From: Plicaturopsis crispa FD-325 SS-3
Lineage: Eukaryota; Basidiomycota; Agaricomycetes; Amylocorticiales; Amylocorticiaceae
Direction of reading: 5' to 3'
Length of the DNA: 64,000 nt
Assembly (NCBI GenBank): GCA_000827205.1
Contig: KN832564.1
Span: 27,080 to 91,079, forward strand
Of the stretch, positions 10,211 through 19,596 are shown piece after piece. The position numbers were made by a program, and so were the translations under genes. Under the pieces are notes generated by a model. That model worked only from the letters and a program-made list of their open reading frames with translations, made no database searches and was not told the origin of the DNA. Position 1 is the stretch's first letter. The number at the start of each line of letters is the position of its first letter.

Positions 10211-11635
10211 GACGACCAGATAACCTTCAACCCATCAGTTAGCATGCCTGACGACCTCTCACAAGGCTTCCGAGTATTTACGGAACTAGGTGCACGATGC
10301 CAGGACCCGGCATACCGCCGTCGTCGAGCATTTGAAGTCCCCGAAGAAGCGGTCACGGTCTACACAGATGGATCGTGCTTCAATAATGGTGATGACAACG
10401 CGAGATCAGGAAGCGGCCTGTGGTACGGACCTGAAGACCCCCGCAACAAAGCGATCAGGATACCTGGCGACAGACATTCGAACCAAATCGGTGAAATGGT
10501 GGCTGCCCTCGAAGCAGCACATCACAACCCACCCTTCGCACCACTACTCATCAAGAGCGACTCGAAGTATGTCATAGATGGACTCACCAAGCACCTCCAG
10601 GAATGGGAGGACCGGGGCTGGATAGGTGTAGCCAACAGCGACTTCTGGCGCCCCATGGTCGCAAGGATGCGACAACGTTCAGCACCGACACGTCTACAAT
10701 GGGTCAAAGGTCACAGCGACGACGTGGGAAATGACGGGGCAGATGAGCGAGCGGACGCTGGGGCAAACAAAGTGATCCCCGATGAAGTCGACCTAAGCAT
10801 CCCACCAAAATTCAACCTAACGGGGGCCCGCATGGCAACCCTGTCACAATCATTAGCGTACCAAGGCATCCGCGCGGCGAAAGCTAAGACAACAGAACGC
10901 ACCTCGACCATAGTCTCCCTCGACATGGCAAGACATGCCGCCCTAGATATCAGTGGAAAGATCCCCACTGACACGCGTATATGGCGATCAGTCAAATCAA
11001 AAGACATCTCCAGAAATATACGGGAATTTCTCTGGAAATGCCTGCATAACGCATTCAGATGCGGCAAATGGTGGCAAAACATACCTGATCACGAACACCG
11101 CTCGGTATGCCCCCACTGCGGGGTAGAGGAGTCTATGGAGCACATACTCACAGACTGTGATGCACCCGGACGAGCCATAATCTGGAAATTAGCGAGCAAG
11201 CTATGGCGCAAGAAACACAGTGTCTGGCCGGTGCCTACCTACGGAACAATAATGGCAAGCGGCCTGGCAGAGTTCACCGACAACGACGAACATAAACGCC
11301 CAGGCGCGGCACGCCTCTATAGGATAATAATGTCAGAATCTGCACATCTCATCTGGAGAATTCGATGCGAACGACGAATATCGAGGGGCGACGACCCGCA
11401 GCTGCACCACTCCAAAATGGAAGTACATAACCGCTGGCTACACGCGATCAACACGAGACTCACGCTTGATAGAGCCATGACTAACCGAATGAAATATGGA
11501 AACAAAGCACTGCCCTCAAAGACGGTGCTGAATACATGGAGCGGCACCCTGATGAACGAGGACGCCCTGCCAGACGACTGGATCCGACAAGCTGGGGTTT
11601 TAGTGGGTATAGGGCCTCATACACATCCGGGATAA
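10160..11635 (+). CDS. LINE polyprotein part 3: RNase H and zinc knuckle
   Basis: The RNase H domain shows all four catalytic acidic positions: Asp in VYTDGSC (about 10360), Glu in GEMVAALEA, Asp in IKSDSKYVIDGL, and the terminal WVKGHSDD...GADERAD with His/Asp. A C-terminal knuckle follows (CPHCGVEESMEHILTDC, about 11110), then a basic tail ending at 11633-11635. RNase H removes the RNA from the RNA:DNA hybrid; its presence after RT marks the Tad1/I side of the LINE tree. The frame is open upstream to 10079, overlapping the RT frame. Confidence 0.85.
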   Translation, partial: LTLTRNRITQNDVARATDDQITFNPSVSMPDDLSQGFRVFTELGARCQDPAYRRRRAFEVPEEAVTVYTDGSCFNNGDDNARSGSGLWYGPEDPRNKAIRIPGDRHSNQIGEMVAALEAAHHNPPFAPLLIKSDSKYVIDGLTKHLQEWEDRGWIGVANSDFWRPMVARMRQRSAPTRLQWVKGHSDDVGNDGADERADAGANKVIPDEVDLSIPPKFNLTGARMATLSQSLAYQGIRAAKAKTTERTSTIVSLDMARHAALDISGKIPTDTRIWRSVKSKDISRNIREFLWKCLHNAFRCGKWWQNIPDHEHRSVCPHCGVEESMEHILTDCDAPGRAIIWKLASKLWRKKHSVWPVPTYGTIMASGLAEFTDNDEHKRPGAARLYRIIMSESAHLIWRIRCERRISRGDDPQLHHSKMEVHNRWLHAINTRLTLDRAMTNRMKYGNKALPSKTVLNTWSGTLMNEDALPDDWIRQAGVLVGIGPHTHPG

Positions 11636-11800
11636 TATGTCCCGAGGTCCCTAAGTCCCACACTGTCTGCTACATGGAGTAGCGGTCGTGCTGAGCGGTA
11701 CTTGTACTGCCACCGAAGCATTTCCCCAGGGTGGACTTACTATACATACGGGGTGCAATTTAAAGAACCGAATGGGACCTTGAGGGACGCGCAAGTGCCG

Positions 11801-11962
11801 CTAGATGCAAGATAGCAAACTCAGTCGTCGTGAATATAAGTGAACGACTATATTATGTACCTAGATGCAAGATAGCAAACTATAGGTACAGTAAGTATTA
11901 AGTAGCTTTAGTGTAATAGCAATGGAACATACCTCAGTCGTCGTGAATATAAGTGAACGACT
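11801..11962 (+). repeat. Interleaved repeats and stem-loops in LINE 3' UTR
   Basis: Repeat A (CTAGATGCAAGATAGCAAAC) lies at 11801-11820 and 11861-11880. Repeat B, 29 nt, lies at 11821-11849 and 11934-11962; its ends (CAGTCGT / ACGACTG) are inverted, so each copy can fold into a stem with a loop of about 15 nt. In the second copy the stem extends to CTCAGTCGT/ACGACTGAG. LINE reverse transcriptases often recognise 3' UTR structures; that role here is inference. Confidence 0.8.
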
Positions 11963-12239
11963 GAGGAAAAGAAAAGAGACGCGACGCGTCGAAAAGTCCA
12001 TGAAGTTCCGAGATCCGAATAAACGTCCGAAGGAAGTTCACTTAGGGGCTAAGTCCAAATAAGGAAATAGGAAAGGAACGAGAACGTATACTATGGTAAA
12101 TGTCCATTCACAACACAATTCCCCGTAACATTCATGCGGGCAGGCCGGGCTAACTTTGTTACAGAAGGGCCGAGCTTCCACTACGGACGCGAGGCCACTC
12201 TTACGCTGCGACCTGCCTTAACGCTCCACCAAAAAAAAA

Positions 12240-12269
12240 AAATGGTATGGACTCGGAGGTATCCGCCAT
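12240..12269 (-). pseudogene. F-box gene 1, displaced start codon and first codons
   Basis: Immediately beyond the LINE tail and the right target-duplication copy (12240-12254), the minus strand reads ATG (12269-12267) then codons for MADTSE. Joined across the duplication to the body at 2333 this gives MADTSESIPFHRLPSEL, matching paralogue starts such as MSDTSAPFHRLPDEL and MSDTPTPFHRLPDEL. This is the original N-terminus, now about 10 kb from the rest of its gene. Confidence 0.85.
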
Positions 12270-12401
12270 CGCTCGCAATCATGGGTTTGAGTTTGAACGC
12301 ACAGTATCATTCGGTGAATCGAAGAGACCACGGGCCGCAGCACTAGGTACTTGTGGGCTACTACTTAGTAGCAGCCTGAGACAAGCCTGAGGCCTGAGAT
12401 C

Positions 12402-12737
12402 AGGCCCCGGGAAGCTCAGCCATTTTCGTGTCCGCCGAAATGGCCAAATTTGGCCCTCAAATATGCTATAATTTTGGCCTCAAATATGCTATTCGGACAA
12501 GGGTTTTACTATATACAGGTGACAGCCGGGGCGGCGCCTCCGGCGGGGTACATACATGTCAAAATTTTTCGGCGCGCTCCGCGCGCATGCCCTCAAATAT
12601 GCTATGACGGACATGTATATGCCAAAATTTTCCTCGAATCGGCCTCAAATATGCTATTCCGGACAAGAAAATGGCCGATTTTGAGCCCTCAAATATGCTA
12701 TTTCCGGACACGAAAATGGGTGAGCTTCCCGGGGCCT
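12402..12737. mobile_element. 336-bp MITE with 33-bp TIRs and 8-bp TSD
   Basis: Terminal inverted repeats start AGGCCCCGGGAAGCTCA (12402-12434) and end with the complement (12705-12737) with one mismatch in 33 nt. CTGAGATC flanks it on both sides (12394-12401 and 12738-12745). Inside are five copies of CCTCAAATATGCTAT, arranged mostly towards the two ends, as in elements whose transposase binds subterminal motifs. The 8-bp duplication fits hAT or KDZ elements, both common in basidiomycetes. It has no coding capacity. It sits in the upstream region of F-box gene 1. Confidence 0.9.
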
Positions 12738-12949
12738 CTGAGATCTGAGAGTGCGTTCGTCGAGACTCGAGACTCATTTGTCGGAAATGGCCACGAGTGG
12801 GTGTTTGACGCTGTTTGGCTACAGCTTCTATCCTCTACTCAACGCCCCAATACCGCAAGGGTATCTCTTCTGGGCCAACAAACGACGTGACATATGCTCA
12901 ACAGTGACAGTGATCATTCATCTGCATTTAACCGCCTCTAGACAAAATT

Positions 12950-13316
12950 ATCCTCTGTATAATCTACGTTGCTGCTGCTGCCTCTTCAGCGGAGAATTGC
13001 CTTGCCCTTACGCTCGTAGCAAGATGAACGTGACGCCGTCTTCCTCAGCACGGTCGCCCTCCGCAGTGCAGCCGTCGCGTTGGCCTTCCTCCACTATCTA
13101 GATCAGGATGTATTGCGTGCCTCACTCGTTCAAAACGCCTCCTTAGCATTTCACGGTGACAACTCTGGCCAGGATCTCTTTCACCTGGACGGACGCTCAG
13201 GTTCTGCTGGAGGAGTGGGAACTCCGGGTGAGGGATGGAGGCGATGTATGGAAGGATGCTGTCCGCCAAACCAAGGATTTGCGGGTGTCGCGGGTGTCTG
13301 TCGCTATACTTAGGTG
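12950..13316 (+). pseudogene. F-box relic 2 (internally deleted)
   Basis: The N-terminal part (AAASSAENCLALTLVA, then a decayed stretch and LDQDVLRASLVQNASLAFHGDN) is followed directly by the C-terminal part (LEEWELRVRDGGDVWKDAVRQTKD). The 150 or so residues that lie between these in intact paralogues are missing, and frames change. A TAG followed by GTGCAT marks the old end. Confidence 0.8.
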
Positions 13317-13611
13317 CATATATTTCCTCGTTTCACGGTGCATCCCTTCTGTTGTACCCATCTGACGACCTACGCATGCTTTCAGGCATTGATGTCCTCG
13401 CCAGTTGCCTGATATATGTTTCCTGTAGCCATAGTGCACGAAAGTAGGCGTTACTTTTTGTGCGGACAGTGGCCACCATTTAGGTTATCGTCACCACGCG
13501 CAAACCACGCGCTGTTCTACCTGCCTCAAAGTGCCGCTGCATCGTTGGTTTTGCTTCAATCCGCCAACAACAGTGCAACGAACTGCAACCGCAAAGCTCC
13601 CCGAGCCCGCT

Positions 13612-14510
13612 ATGTCCGACACCTCTGCACCGTTCCACCGCCTGCCCGACGAACTCGTCGTGCACATATTCCGACTCGCCGCTGCATCTTCTCTTGAGAC
13701 CTGTGTTGCTCTCGCACTAGTCGCAACCTGGACACGCCGCCTCACCCTGCCCATCCTTCTCCGCACGGTCGTCCTCCGCAGCGAGGCCGCCGCAACTGCT
13801 TTCATCCACATTCTAGATCAGGATGCATCACGCGCACTGCTCGTAGAAAACGCCTCCTTGGAGTTCTGCGGCGAAGAACGTCGCGATCTGCATTATAGCA
13901 TCATCCGCCGCTGTCCCAATCTCACCAACATCGCCATGTTTCCCGAAGGGTTCTGCGATCTTGCCGGCCTGGCACTGATCAACACCAACATCATCGCTCC
14001 CGCCTCCCGCAAGTTGTGCATCTCAGTACCCAGCGTCGCTGCCTCGACTGGTGGCAGGCCGCACTCCCCATCCTTCACCACGCGCTGCTCTGCATCCTCC
14101 TCAACACGAACCGCAGCGCGTCCCCCGCGCCGCCCCTTTTCGCCCACGTAGCCCACCTGGACGTCTCCACCTACCCAGATGCCATCCCCAACGTGTTCGC
14201 GCACCTCACGCACCTGCGCGTGTCCGTCGATGACCTGGACGGGTGCCCGGATGTAGCGACGGAAATCCTGCTGAACAACGCGAAGCTTGAGATGCTGGTG
14301 CTCTCCACGCGTGGCGTGCACTACCGCGACGACGAGGTCGCGGAGTGGTTCTGGGGTGCGAGGGAGGGGGATGGGCGACTGTATGTGACGGGTGCGCGGA
14401 GTACGCTAAGGGAGTGGGAGCGTATGGCACGGAGAGGGGGGGACATATGGGAGGATGCTATCCGCGAAACAGAGGAATGGCGGTTGTCGCGGGCGCCCTT
14501 GCTACTGTAG
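13612..14510 (+). pseudogene. F-box gene 3 (one frame change)
   Basis: ATG at 13612 gives MSDTSAPFHRLPDELVVHIF, then the family core (RRCPNLTNIAMF, SRKLCISVPS). Near 14040-14070 the match to paralogues moves to another frame (AHLTHLRVSVDD, EWFWGAREGDGRLYVTGAR, GGDIWEDAIRETEEW) and ends at TAG 14508-14510, followed by GTGAGTATTCGG. No GT-AG pair explains the change, so a one- or two-base indel is likely; a sequence error is possible. Confidence 0.75.
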
Positions 14511-15093
14511 GTGAGTATTCGGATCTCTATGGAAATGATAATGACTATTTATCGTTCGTTTCACTAGTAGGCCATCGTCTACCTCGAACTTTCGCGTGTA
14601 CATTCTCAGCTTGACCTCTAAAGGTTTGTTTCTATTTCCTCCAACATCACTGTTTTCTCGTTCAGCGATCATGCCCTACCGCTGCTCGCAGAGATATTCG
14701 CCATCCATGCTGGACCATCGCCAGCGTCGGTCTTCATAAATTTCTCGGGCAAGCCAATGCCCGTCGTGATGCCTCCCCTCCAAGCTCGTCTCTGCCAACA
14801 TCCAGCCCCGGACTTGGACGTCATTCTCGCGGCATACCACGCATCAAATCCCCACGGATCACTCCGAGAAAATATTCCCGCGGCCGTTTCCAGCCGTTTC
14901 CTTCGGGCGGCGTTTTAATCACTCGTCATGCATCATGAGGCGCATTTCATTCCTGTGTAGAAGAAGTCTCAAGTATAATCCAAGTCCCTGGAGATCCCTG
15001 TTGGCCCCACTGCCCAGTAGCTACAGGCAGCCAGCCCCTTCATTGTTAACACTGCCAGCCACAAGCACCTGGACCGAAGCCTACGAGGGAGCG

Positions 15094-16061
15094 ATGTCGG
15101 ATACCCCCACACCGTTTCATCGTCTGCCAGACGAACTCGTAGTCCACGTATTCAAACTCGCAGCTGCGTCCTCACCTGAGACATGCCTTACTCTTACGCT
15201 TGTTGCAGGCTGGACACGCCATATCGTCTCTCCATACCTTCTCCATACGGTCGTCATCCGCAGCGAAGCCGCCGCCTCCGCTTTCATCTGCTTGCTGGAT
15301 GAACATCCCCAATATGCGGCACTCGTCGAAAATGCCTCTGTAACCTTCCCCGGCAATGACTGTGGCCTTCTGTGCTTCCAAATCGTGCAGCGCTGTCCCA
15401 ATCTCACCAATATTGCCATGCTCGGTACAAGTTTTGAGAGCTTTGCCCGCTGGCGCGCCACCGACGCGGGCCCCGCCCTTCTGCCATCGCGCGAGCTGCA
15501 CCTCACGGTGCCCCCCTCGGCGAATGTGCTATCAAGCATTGTATACGGGCTCTTGAACGCCATGCGCCACGCGCGCAACAACGTGCAGTCTATCCCCGTT
15601 CTGAAGAACATAACACGCCTCGACACGGCGCTCCTCCCGCGCTGGTTTGGCAGGGCGAGGCCCTTCGACGCGCTCGCGCACCTGACGCACCTGAGAGTGC
15701 GTTTTCCCCTGGATGACCGCCGCAGCTACGAAGCGGTTATGCGGACACCAGAGAAGCACGCGAATATTCAGGTGCTCGTACTCTCCGTAGATGGCGCGCG
15801 CTATCGCGACGACGTTGTGTTTTCCGAATGGTTTTGGGACGCGCGGGATCGGATGGACGGGCGGCTGTACGTGACAAGCGCACACAATACGCCAGAGGAG
15901 TGGGAGCGAGTAGCGAGAGATCGGGGCGACATATGGGAGGACGCTATAAGCGAAACCGAGGATTGGAGGCGCGCCGTTTCGGGTGAGTATTTTGGTTTTC
16001 GGGATGATGACAGCCCATATCTTATCCACAATGATTGCATCCAGGCCCATGTTTACACTAG
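15094..16061 (+). CDS. F-box protein 4, intact
   Basis: Start chosen at ATG 15094 (MSDTPTPFHRLPDELVVHVF) because paralogues begin there; the frame is open further up to 14935 but that leader has no family match. The F-box covers residues about 7-45, followed by a conserved 250-residue region with LVENASVTFPGNDCG, VQRCPNLTNIAM, SRELHLTVP, LAHLTHLRVRF, EWFWDARDRMDGRLYVT and GDIWEDAISETEDW. The TAG seen in sister genes is absent. The 3' intron donor (GTGAGT, 15983) and acceptor (CAG, 16044) are kept, so splicing would add GPCLH and stop at 16059-16061; unspliced, the frame runs to 16161. Probable SCF adaptor of unknown target. Confidence 0.75.
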
Positions 16062-16222
16062 CTGCTCTTACCGTATATTTGATCCTGAGGTTGGCGCACT
16101 TCGTCACGGTCTGTGTTCTACTCAAGCTCGTGCCTATGTCTCCGTCCAAACCTTCAAATGACAACTGTTCACCCATTTTTTGTCGTTCCACTGCTCTGCG
16201 ATCATCCCACACATCGATAACA

Positions 16223-16263
16223 TCGATTGGGTGACACGGTCACTCTCGTCACAGTGATTCAAC
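16223..16263 (+). promoter_or_regulatory. Conserved F-box promoter block (gene 5)
   Basis: CACTCTCGTCACAG within a GGGTGACACGGTCAC context, about 90 nt before the start of F-box gene 5. It matches blocks before genes 6, 7, 8 and 9 far better than the surrounding DNA. Frames that appear to start inside this block are therefore unlikely to be coding. Confidence 0.6.
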
Positions 16264-16334
16264 GATGCTGCGGCCTGTGTCTTCGATTATCGATACACCG
16301 ACAATACTGGGTCCAACGAGCGACGAGCGGACGA

Positions 16335-17228
16335 ATGATGTCCGGTGCTGCCTCTGATGGCCTGCCAATCGAACTTGTCCTCCGTATCCTCAGATTTGCA
16401 GCCGCGTCCTCGACTGAGACCAGCCTTGCCCTTACGCTTGTCGCAGGCTGGACACGTCGTCTCGCAATTCCATATCTTCTCAGCACGGTTGTCATCCGGA
16501 GCAGGACCGCAGCCTCTGCCTTCATCCGCTTCCTAGACCAGGATCCCCGTCGCGCACCACTCGTTGAAAACGCATCTTTGGCCTTCGACGGTGACGGTCG
16601 AGGCGTTCTGTGCTGCGATATCATCGGGCGCTGTCAGAATCTTACCAACGTCGCCATGTTCTCCGCACCGTTCTACGGCTTCGTGGTGCTCTATGATACG
16701 CATACTCCACCTCGACCTCCCCGCACACTGCACATAACTGTACCCGACGCGGACCACGAGGCACGGGGGGTCATCCTCTTCGTAGACGCACTCGCGGGCC
16801 TCCGTGGGCTCCGCATGTCACTCGTGCGGTCCTACATAACTCGCCTCGACGTGGCCGCCCTTGCGGGTTGGTCTGGCAGAGATAATGCCTTCGGCTGTTT
16901 CCCGCATCTTACCCACCTAAGAGTCGCTTTCGAGGACACAACACGGGACGAGATGTACAACGTAGTCACAGTTGCGCTAGAAGAAAACACACGTTTAGAG
17001 ATACTCGTGCTCTCCGTGGACGACGCGCGCTATCGTGATGATGTTGCTTTTGCTGAATGGTTCTGGGGTGCGCGGGATCGATTGGAGGGGCGACTCTATG
17101 CGACCAGCGCGCGTAATAATTTGGAGGAGTGGGAGCGTGTAGCGAGGGCTGGAGAGGACATATGGGAGGACGCTATTCGTGAAACCGAGGATTGGAGACG
17201 TAGTCGGGCGTCAACTTCGTCACTCTAG
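16335..17228 (+). CDS. F-box protein 5, intact
   Basis: A single coding exon of 297 codons. Start at ATG 16335 (MMSGAASDGLPIELVLRILRF); the open frame begins earlier at 16227, but that part is the shared promoter block, so it is rejected as coding. Family signatures follow in order: TSLALTLVAGWTRRL, LVENASLAFDGDGRG, LTNVAMF, LHITVPD, HLTHLRVAF, EWFWGARDRLEGRLYAT and GEDIWEDAIRETEDW. TAG at 17226-17228 is followed at once by an intron (17229-17294). No repeat domain such as LRR, Kelch or WD is seen; the C-terminal region is specific to this family. Confidence 0.8.
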   Translation: MMSGAASDGLPIELVLRILRFAAASSTETSLALTLVAGWTRRLAIPYLLSTVVIRSRTAASAFIRFLDQDPRRAPLVENASLAFDGDGRGVLCCDIIGRCQNLTNVAMFSAPFYGFVVLYDTHTPPRPPRTLHITVPDADHEARGVILFVDALAGLRGLRMSLVRSYITRLDVAALAGWSGRDNAFGCFPHLTHLRVAFEDTTRDEMYNVVTVALEENTRLEILVLSVDDARYRDDVAFAEWFWGARDRLEGRLYATSARNNLEEWERVARAGEDIWEDAIRETEDWRRSRASTSSL

Positions 17229-17294
17229 GTGAGTATCTCGGTCCTTGGGATTATAATTCCCAACGTATTCAATATCCTCCATATTTTCATTCAG
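17229..17294 (+). other. Conserved 3' intron after F-box 5 stop
   Basis: Donor GTGAGTATCTCGG begins at the base after the TAG and acceptor TTCAG precedes GTCCATGTG. It is 66 nt long. The same donor, length and acceptor context occur behind genes 1, 4 and 9 and behind the relic at 27.3 kb. Confidence 0.6.
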
Positions 17295-17454
17295 GTCCAT
17301 GTGTACTCTAGCTTCTCTGATGAATACGCCATATATTCCATTCCACTATCGATGCCTTCGTCCAGCTCTTTCAGGCGCAACTGCACTTGGGAATTATTTG
17401 CTTCCTCTCTGTCGTTCCGCTGTTCCGCGAGGCAGAAGGGACTCCGCGGGAACC

Positions 17455-17527
17455 GATATCGATCGGGTGACCTAGTCACTCTCGTCACAGATCAGTACAA
17501 GGACACTACACACTCAGTACCTTGACC
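17455..17527 (+). promoter_or_regulatory. Conserved F-box promoter block (gene 6)
   Basis: Contains GGTGACCTAGTCAC (with inverted GTGAC/GTCAC), then TCACTCTCGTCACAGATC, a TACAAGGA stretch and AGTACCTTGACC, ending 44 nt before the gene 6 start. It is one of five related blocks in the array. Confidence 0.65.
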
Positions 17528-17571
17528 GAACTGAATTCTCCGTACTCGTTCCAATCATCGACGAGCGCGTC

Positions 17572-18486
17572 ATGCCCAAAACATATTTCCCATTCCATGG
17601 CCTCCCAGACGAGCTCATCCTCCATATATTCAGACTCGCAGCCGCATCCTCATGGGATACCTGCCTTGCACTTATGCTCGTGGCAAGCTGGACTCGCCAC
17701 CTTGCTGTCCCGCACCTCCTCAAGACGGTCGTCATCCGCTCCGAAGCCGCAGCTATAGCCTTCGTAAATTTCCTAGACCAGGATCCCCGCCGTGCCCCGC
17801 TCGTCAAAGCCGTCTCTTTTGCATTCGCAGGTGACGATCGCGGCAGGCTGTCCTACGACATCGTACAACGCTGTCCAAACCTCACCAACATAGCCATGAT
17901 CCCCGAAGCAATCTATGGCTTCGTCCGCTGGCGCGCCACCGACGCGAGCGCAGTTGTTCTACCCTCGCACGAGCTGCACCTTACTGTGCCTGCTCCGCAG
18001 ATCGCGGCAGACGGGGATTCCGTCCTCATAGACTCGCTCGTGAGTGCCGTCGTCGAGGCACGCTACAGCAGGCTCCCCATGCCCATTTTAGAACGCATAA
18101 CACACCTCGACACCACCGTCTGCCCGAGCTGGTTCCGCAGGGAAAAACCCTTCGGCGCGTTTACGCACCTTACGCATGTAAGAGTCGATCTTCACTCAGG
18201 TCCACGGGGTGACATAGACAAGGCGGTGACGGCGATGCTGAGAAAGCATGGGAAGATCAAGATGCTCGTGCTCTCCGTGGAGGACGTGCACTACCGCGAA
18301 GACGTTGTGTTTGCGGAGTGGTTCTGGGGCACGCGGGATCAGACGAACGAGCGGCTCTACGCTACCAGCGGATGGAATACACTGGAGGAGTGGGAGCGTG
18401 CGGCGAGGGACGGGAACGACATATGGGACGATGCGTTCCGCGAGACCGAGGATTGGAGATGCACACGAGCGCTCAGGTCATTTTAG
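17572..18486 (+). CDS. F-box protein 6, intact
   Basis: A 304-residue single-exon protein starting MPKTYFPFHGLPDELILHIF. The F-box occupies residues about 7-45. The rest carries LVKAVSFAFAGDDRG, VQRCPNLTNIAMI, HELHLTVPAP, FTHLTHVRVDL, EWFWGTRDQTNERLYAT and GNDIWDDAFRETEDW. TAG is followed by a donor-like GTGAGCACTCGG. It likely acts as a Skp1-binding adaptor in cytosol or nucleus; target unknown. It is closest in layout to gene 7, the next copy in the tandem array. Confidence 0.8.
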   Translation: MPKTYFPFHGLPDELILHIFRLAAASSWDTCLALMLVASWTRHLAVPHLLKTVVIRSEAAAIAFVNFLDQDPRRAPLVKAVSFAFAGDDRGRLSYDIVQRCPNLTNIAMIPEAIYGFVRWRATDASAVVLPSHELHLTVPAPQIAADGDSVLIDSLVSAVVEARYSRLPMPILERITHLDTTVCPSWFRREKPFGAFTHLTHVRVDLHSGPRGDIDKAVTAMLRKHGKIKMLVLSVEDVHYREDVVFAEWFWGTRDQTNERLYATSGWNTLEEWERAARDGNDIWDDAFRETEDWRCTRALRSF

Positions 18487-18590
18487 GTGAGCACTCGGGT
18501 CTTCAGGGTGATAACATCCATGTCTTCTCAATGCAAATCGATCGCCTCTCTTCGATCATTACGCCCTTCTGCGAGGCAGCCCAGTCGCCG

Positions 18591-18667
18591 ATATCGATCC
18601 GATGACACAGTCACTCTCGTAACACATCGATACAAGGATAACACCTCATCTTAAGTACCTTGACCAC
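18591..18667 (+). promoter_or_regulatory. Conserved F-box promoter block (gene 7)
   Basis: GATGACACAGTCACTCTCGT, then ATCGATACAAGGATA, a CACCTCAT stretch and AAGTACCTTGACC, in the same order as before genes 6, 8 and 9, ending 27 nt before the gene 7 start. Confidence 0.65.
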
Positions 18668-18693
18668 GCATAGGAGTCCTGATACTCAATCGA

Positions 18694-19596
18694 ATGAGTG
18701 CAATGCCTAACACATCTTCGCCGTTTGAGGGCCTTCCAGACGAGCTCGTCCTCCGTATATTCACACTCGCAGCCGCATCCTCATTTGAGGCTTGCCTTGC
18801 TCTCACGCTCGTGGCGGGCTGGACACGCCCTATCGTCCTCCCGTACCTTCTCCAGACGGTCGTTATCCGCAGCGAAGCTGCAGCCGAATCATTCATAGAT
18901 CTCTTAGTCCAAAATCCTCACCACGCCCCGCTCGTCAAAGCCGCATCCTTCGCATTTGCCGGAGACGACCGTGATGGCTTGTGCTACGGTATTGTGAAGC
19001 GTTGTCAAAATCTAATCAATGTCGCCATGCTCCCGGCAACATTTCACGACTTCGCCTACTGGGGCGGCACCCTTTTTCCACCCTCGCGCGAGCTGCACAT
19101 CACGGTTCCCGCCCCGCCGGGTGGAGACGCAGATGGCAACTTCAACTTCACGAACGCGCTCGCGAGCATCATCGTCCGGCAGCGCTACGGCGGGCCGCCC
19201 GTGCCCGTTGTAGAGCACATAACGCGCGTCGACGCGACCATCCTGACGGGCTGGTCCGGCAGGGCGAATCCGTTCGGCGCATTCGAGCACCTAACGCACG
19301 TGAGAGTCGCTTTTCACTCGGGCCCGCGGGGTGATATGTACAATGCGGTCACGGTGACGCTGGAAAAGCACGCAAACATCCAGGTGCTCGTGTTCTCTGT
19401 AGACGACACGCACTACCGTGACGACGTTGTGCTCGCGGAGTGGTTCTGGAGAACGCGGGACAGGATGGACGGGCGGCTCTACGTGACGGGCGCACAGAAT
19501 ACGCTAGAGGAGTGGGAGCGTGCGGCGAGGGGCGGGAGCAGCATATGGGACGATGCGATTCGCGAGACTGAGGAATGGTGGCTGTCGCGGGCGTAG
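18694..19596 (+). CDS. F-box protein 7, intact
   Basis: A 300-residue single-exon protein (MSAMPNTSSPFEGLPDELVL; an in-frame ATG at codon 4 is an equally good start). It keeps all family signatures: LVAGWTRPIVLPYLL, LVKAASFAFAGDDRD, LINVAML, SRELHITVPAP, EHLTHVRVAF, EWFWRTRDRMDGRLYVT and SSIWDDAIRETEEWWLSRA. It ends at TAG 19594-19596, followed by GTAGGTATC, a weaker version of the family donor. It is the last plus-strand member before the thaumatin-like genes. Confidence 0.8.
   Translation: MSAMPNTSSPFEGLPDELVLRIFTLAAASSFEACLALTLVAGWTRPIVLPYLLQTVVIRSEAAAESFIDLLVQNPHHAPLVKAASFAFAGDDRDGLCYGIVKRCQNLINVAMLPATFHDFAYWGGTLFPPSRELHITVPAPPGGDADGNFNFTNALASIIVRQRYGGPPVPVVEHITRVDATILTGWSGRANPFGAFEHLTHVRVAFHSGPRGDMYNAVTVTLEKHANIQVLVFSVDDTHYRDDVVLAEWFWRTRDRMDGRLYVTGAQNTLEEWERAARGGSSIWDDAIRETEEWWLSRA

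Larger units (their letters stand above)
2334..12242 (+). mobile_element. Near full-length LINE (APE-RT-RNase H type)
   Basis: Non-LTR retrotransposon of about 6.67 kb once the nested TIR insertion (5726-8964 plus its 2-bp duplication) is subtracted. Order: 5' UTR of roughly 0.6-0.7 kb; long N-terminal Gln/Asn/Pro-rich stretch; apurinic endonuclease; reverse transcriptase; Cys-rich segment; RNase H; a second Cys/His knuckle (CPHCG...HILTDC); a 3' UTR of about 0.6 kb with repeated stem-loops; A12 tail at 12231-12242. A 15-bp target duplication flanks it. Domain order and RNase H suggest the Tad1/I-like group; the clade is inferred, not proven. No separate ORF1 is visible. It sits in F-box gene 1 in opposite orientation. 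The intact duplication and open frames suggest a fairly recent insertion, though a one-base frame change near 10150-10200 and the nested insertion leave it inactive. Confidence 0.9.

Noticed and set aside
16227-16334. 36-residue N-terminal extension of F-box protein 5
   Set aside because: It falls inside the promoter block conserved before other family members, so translation there is unlikely.
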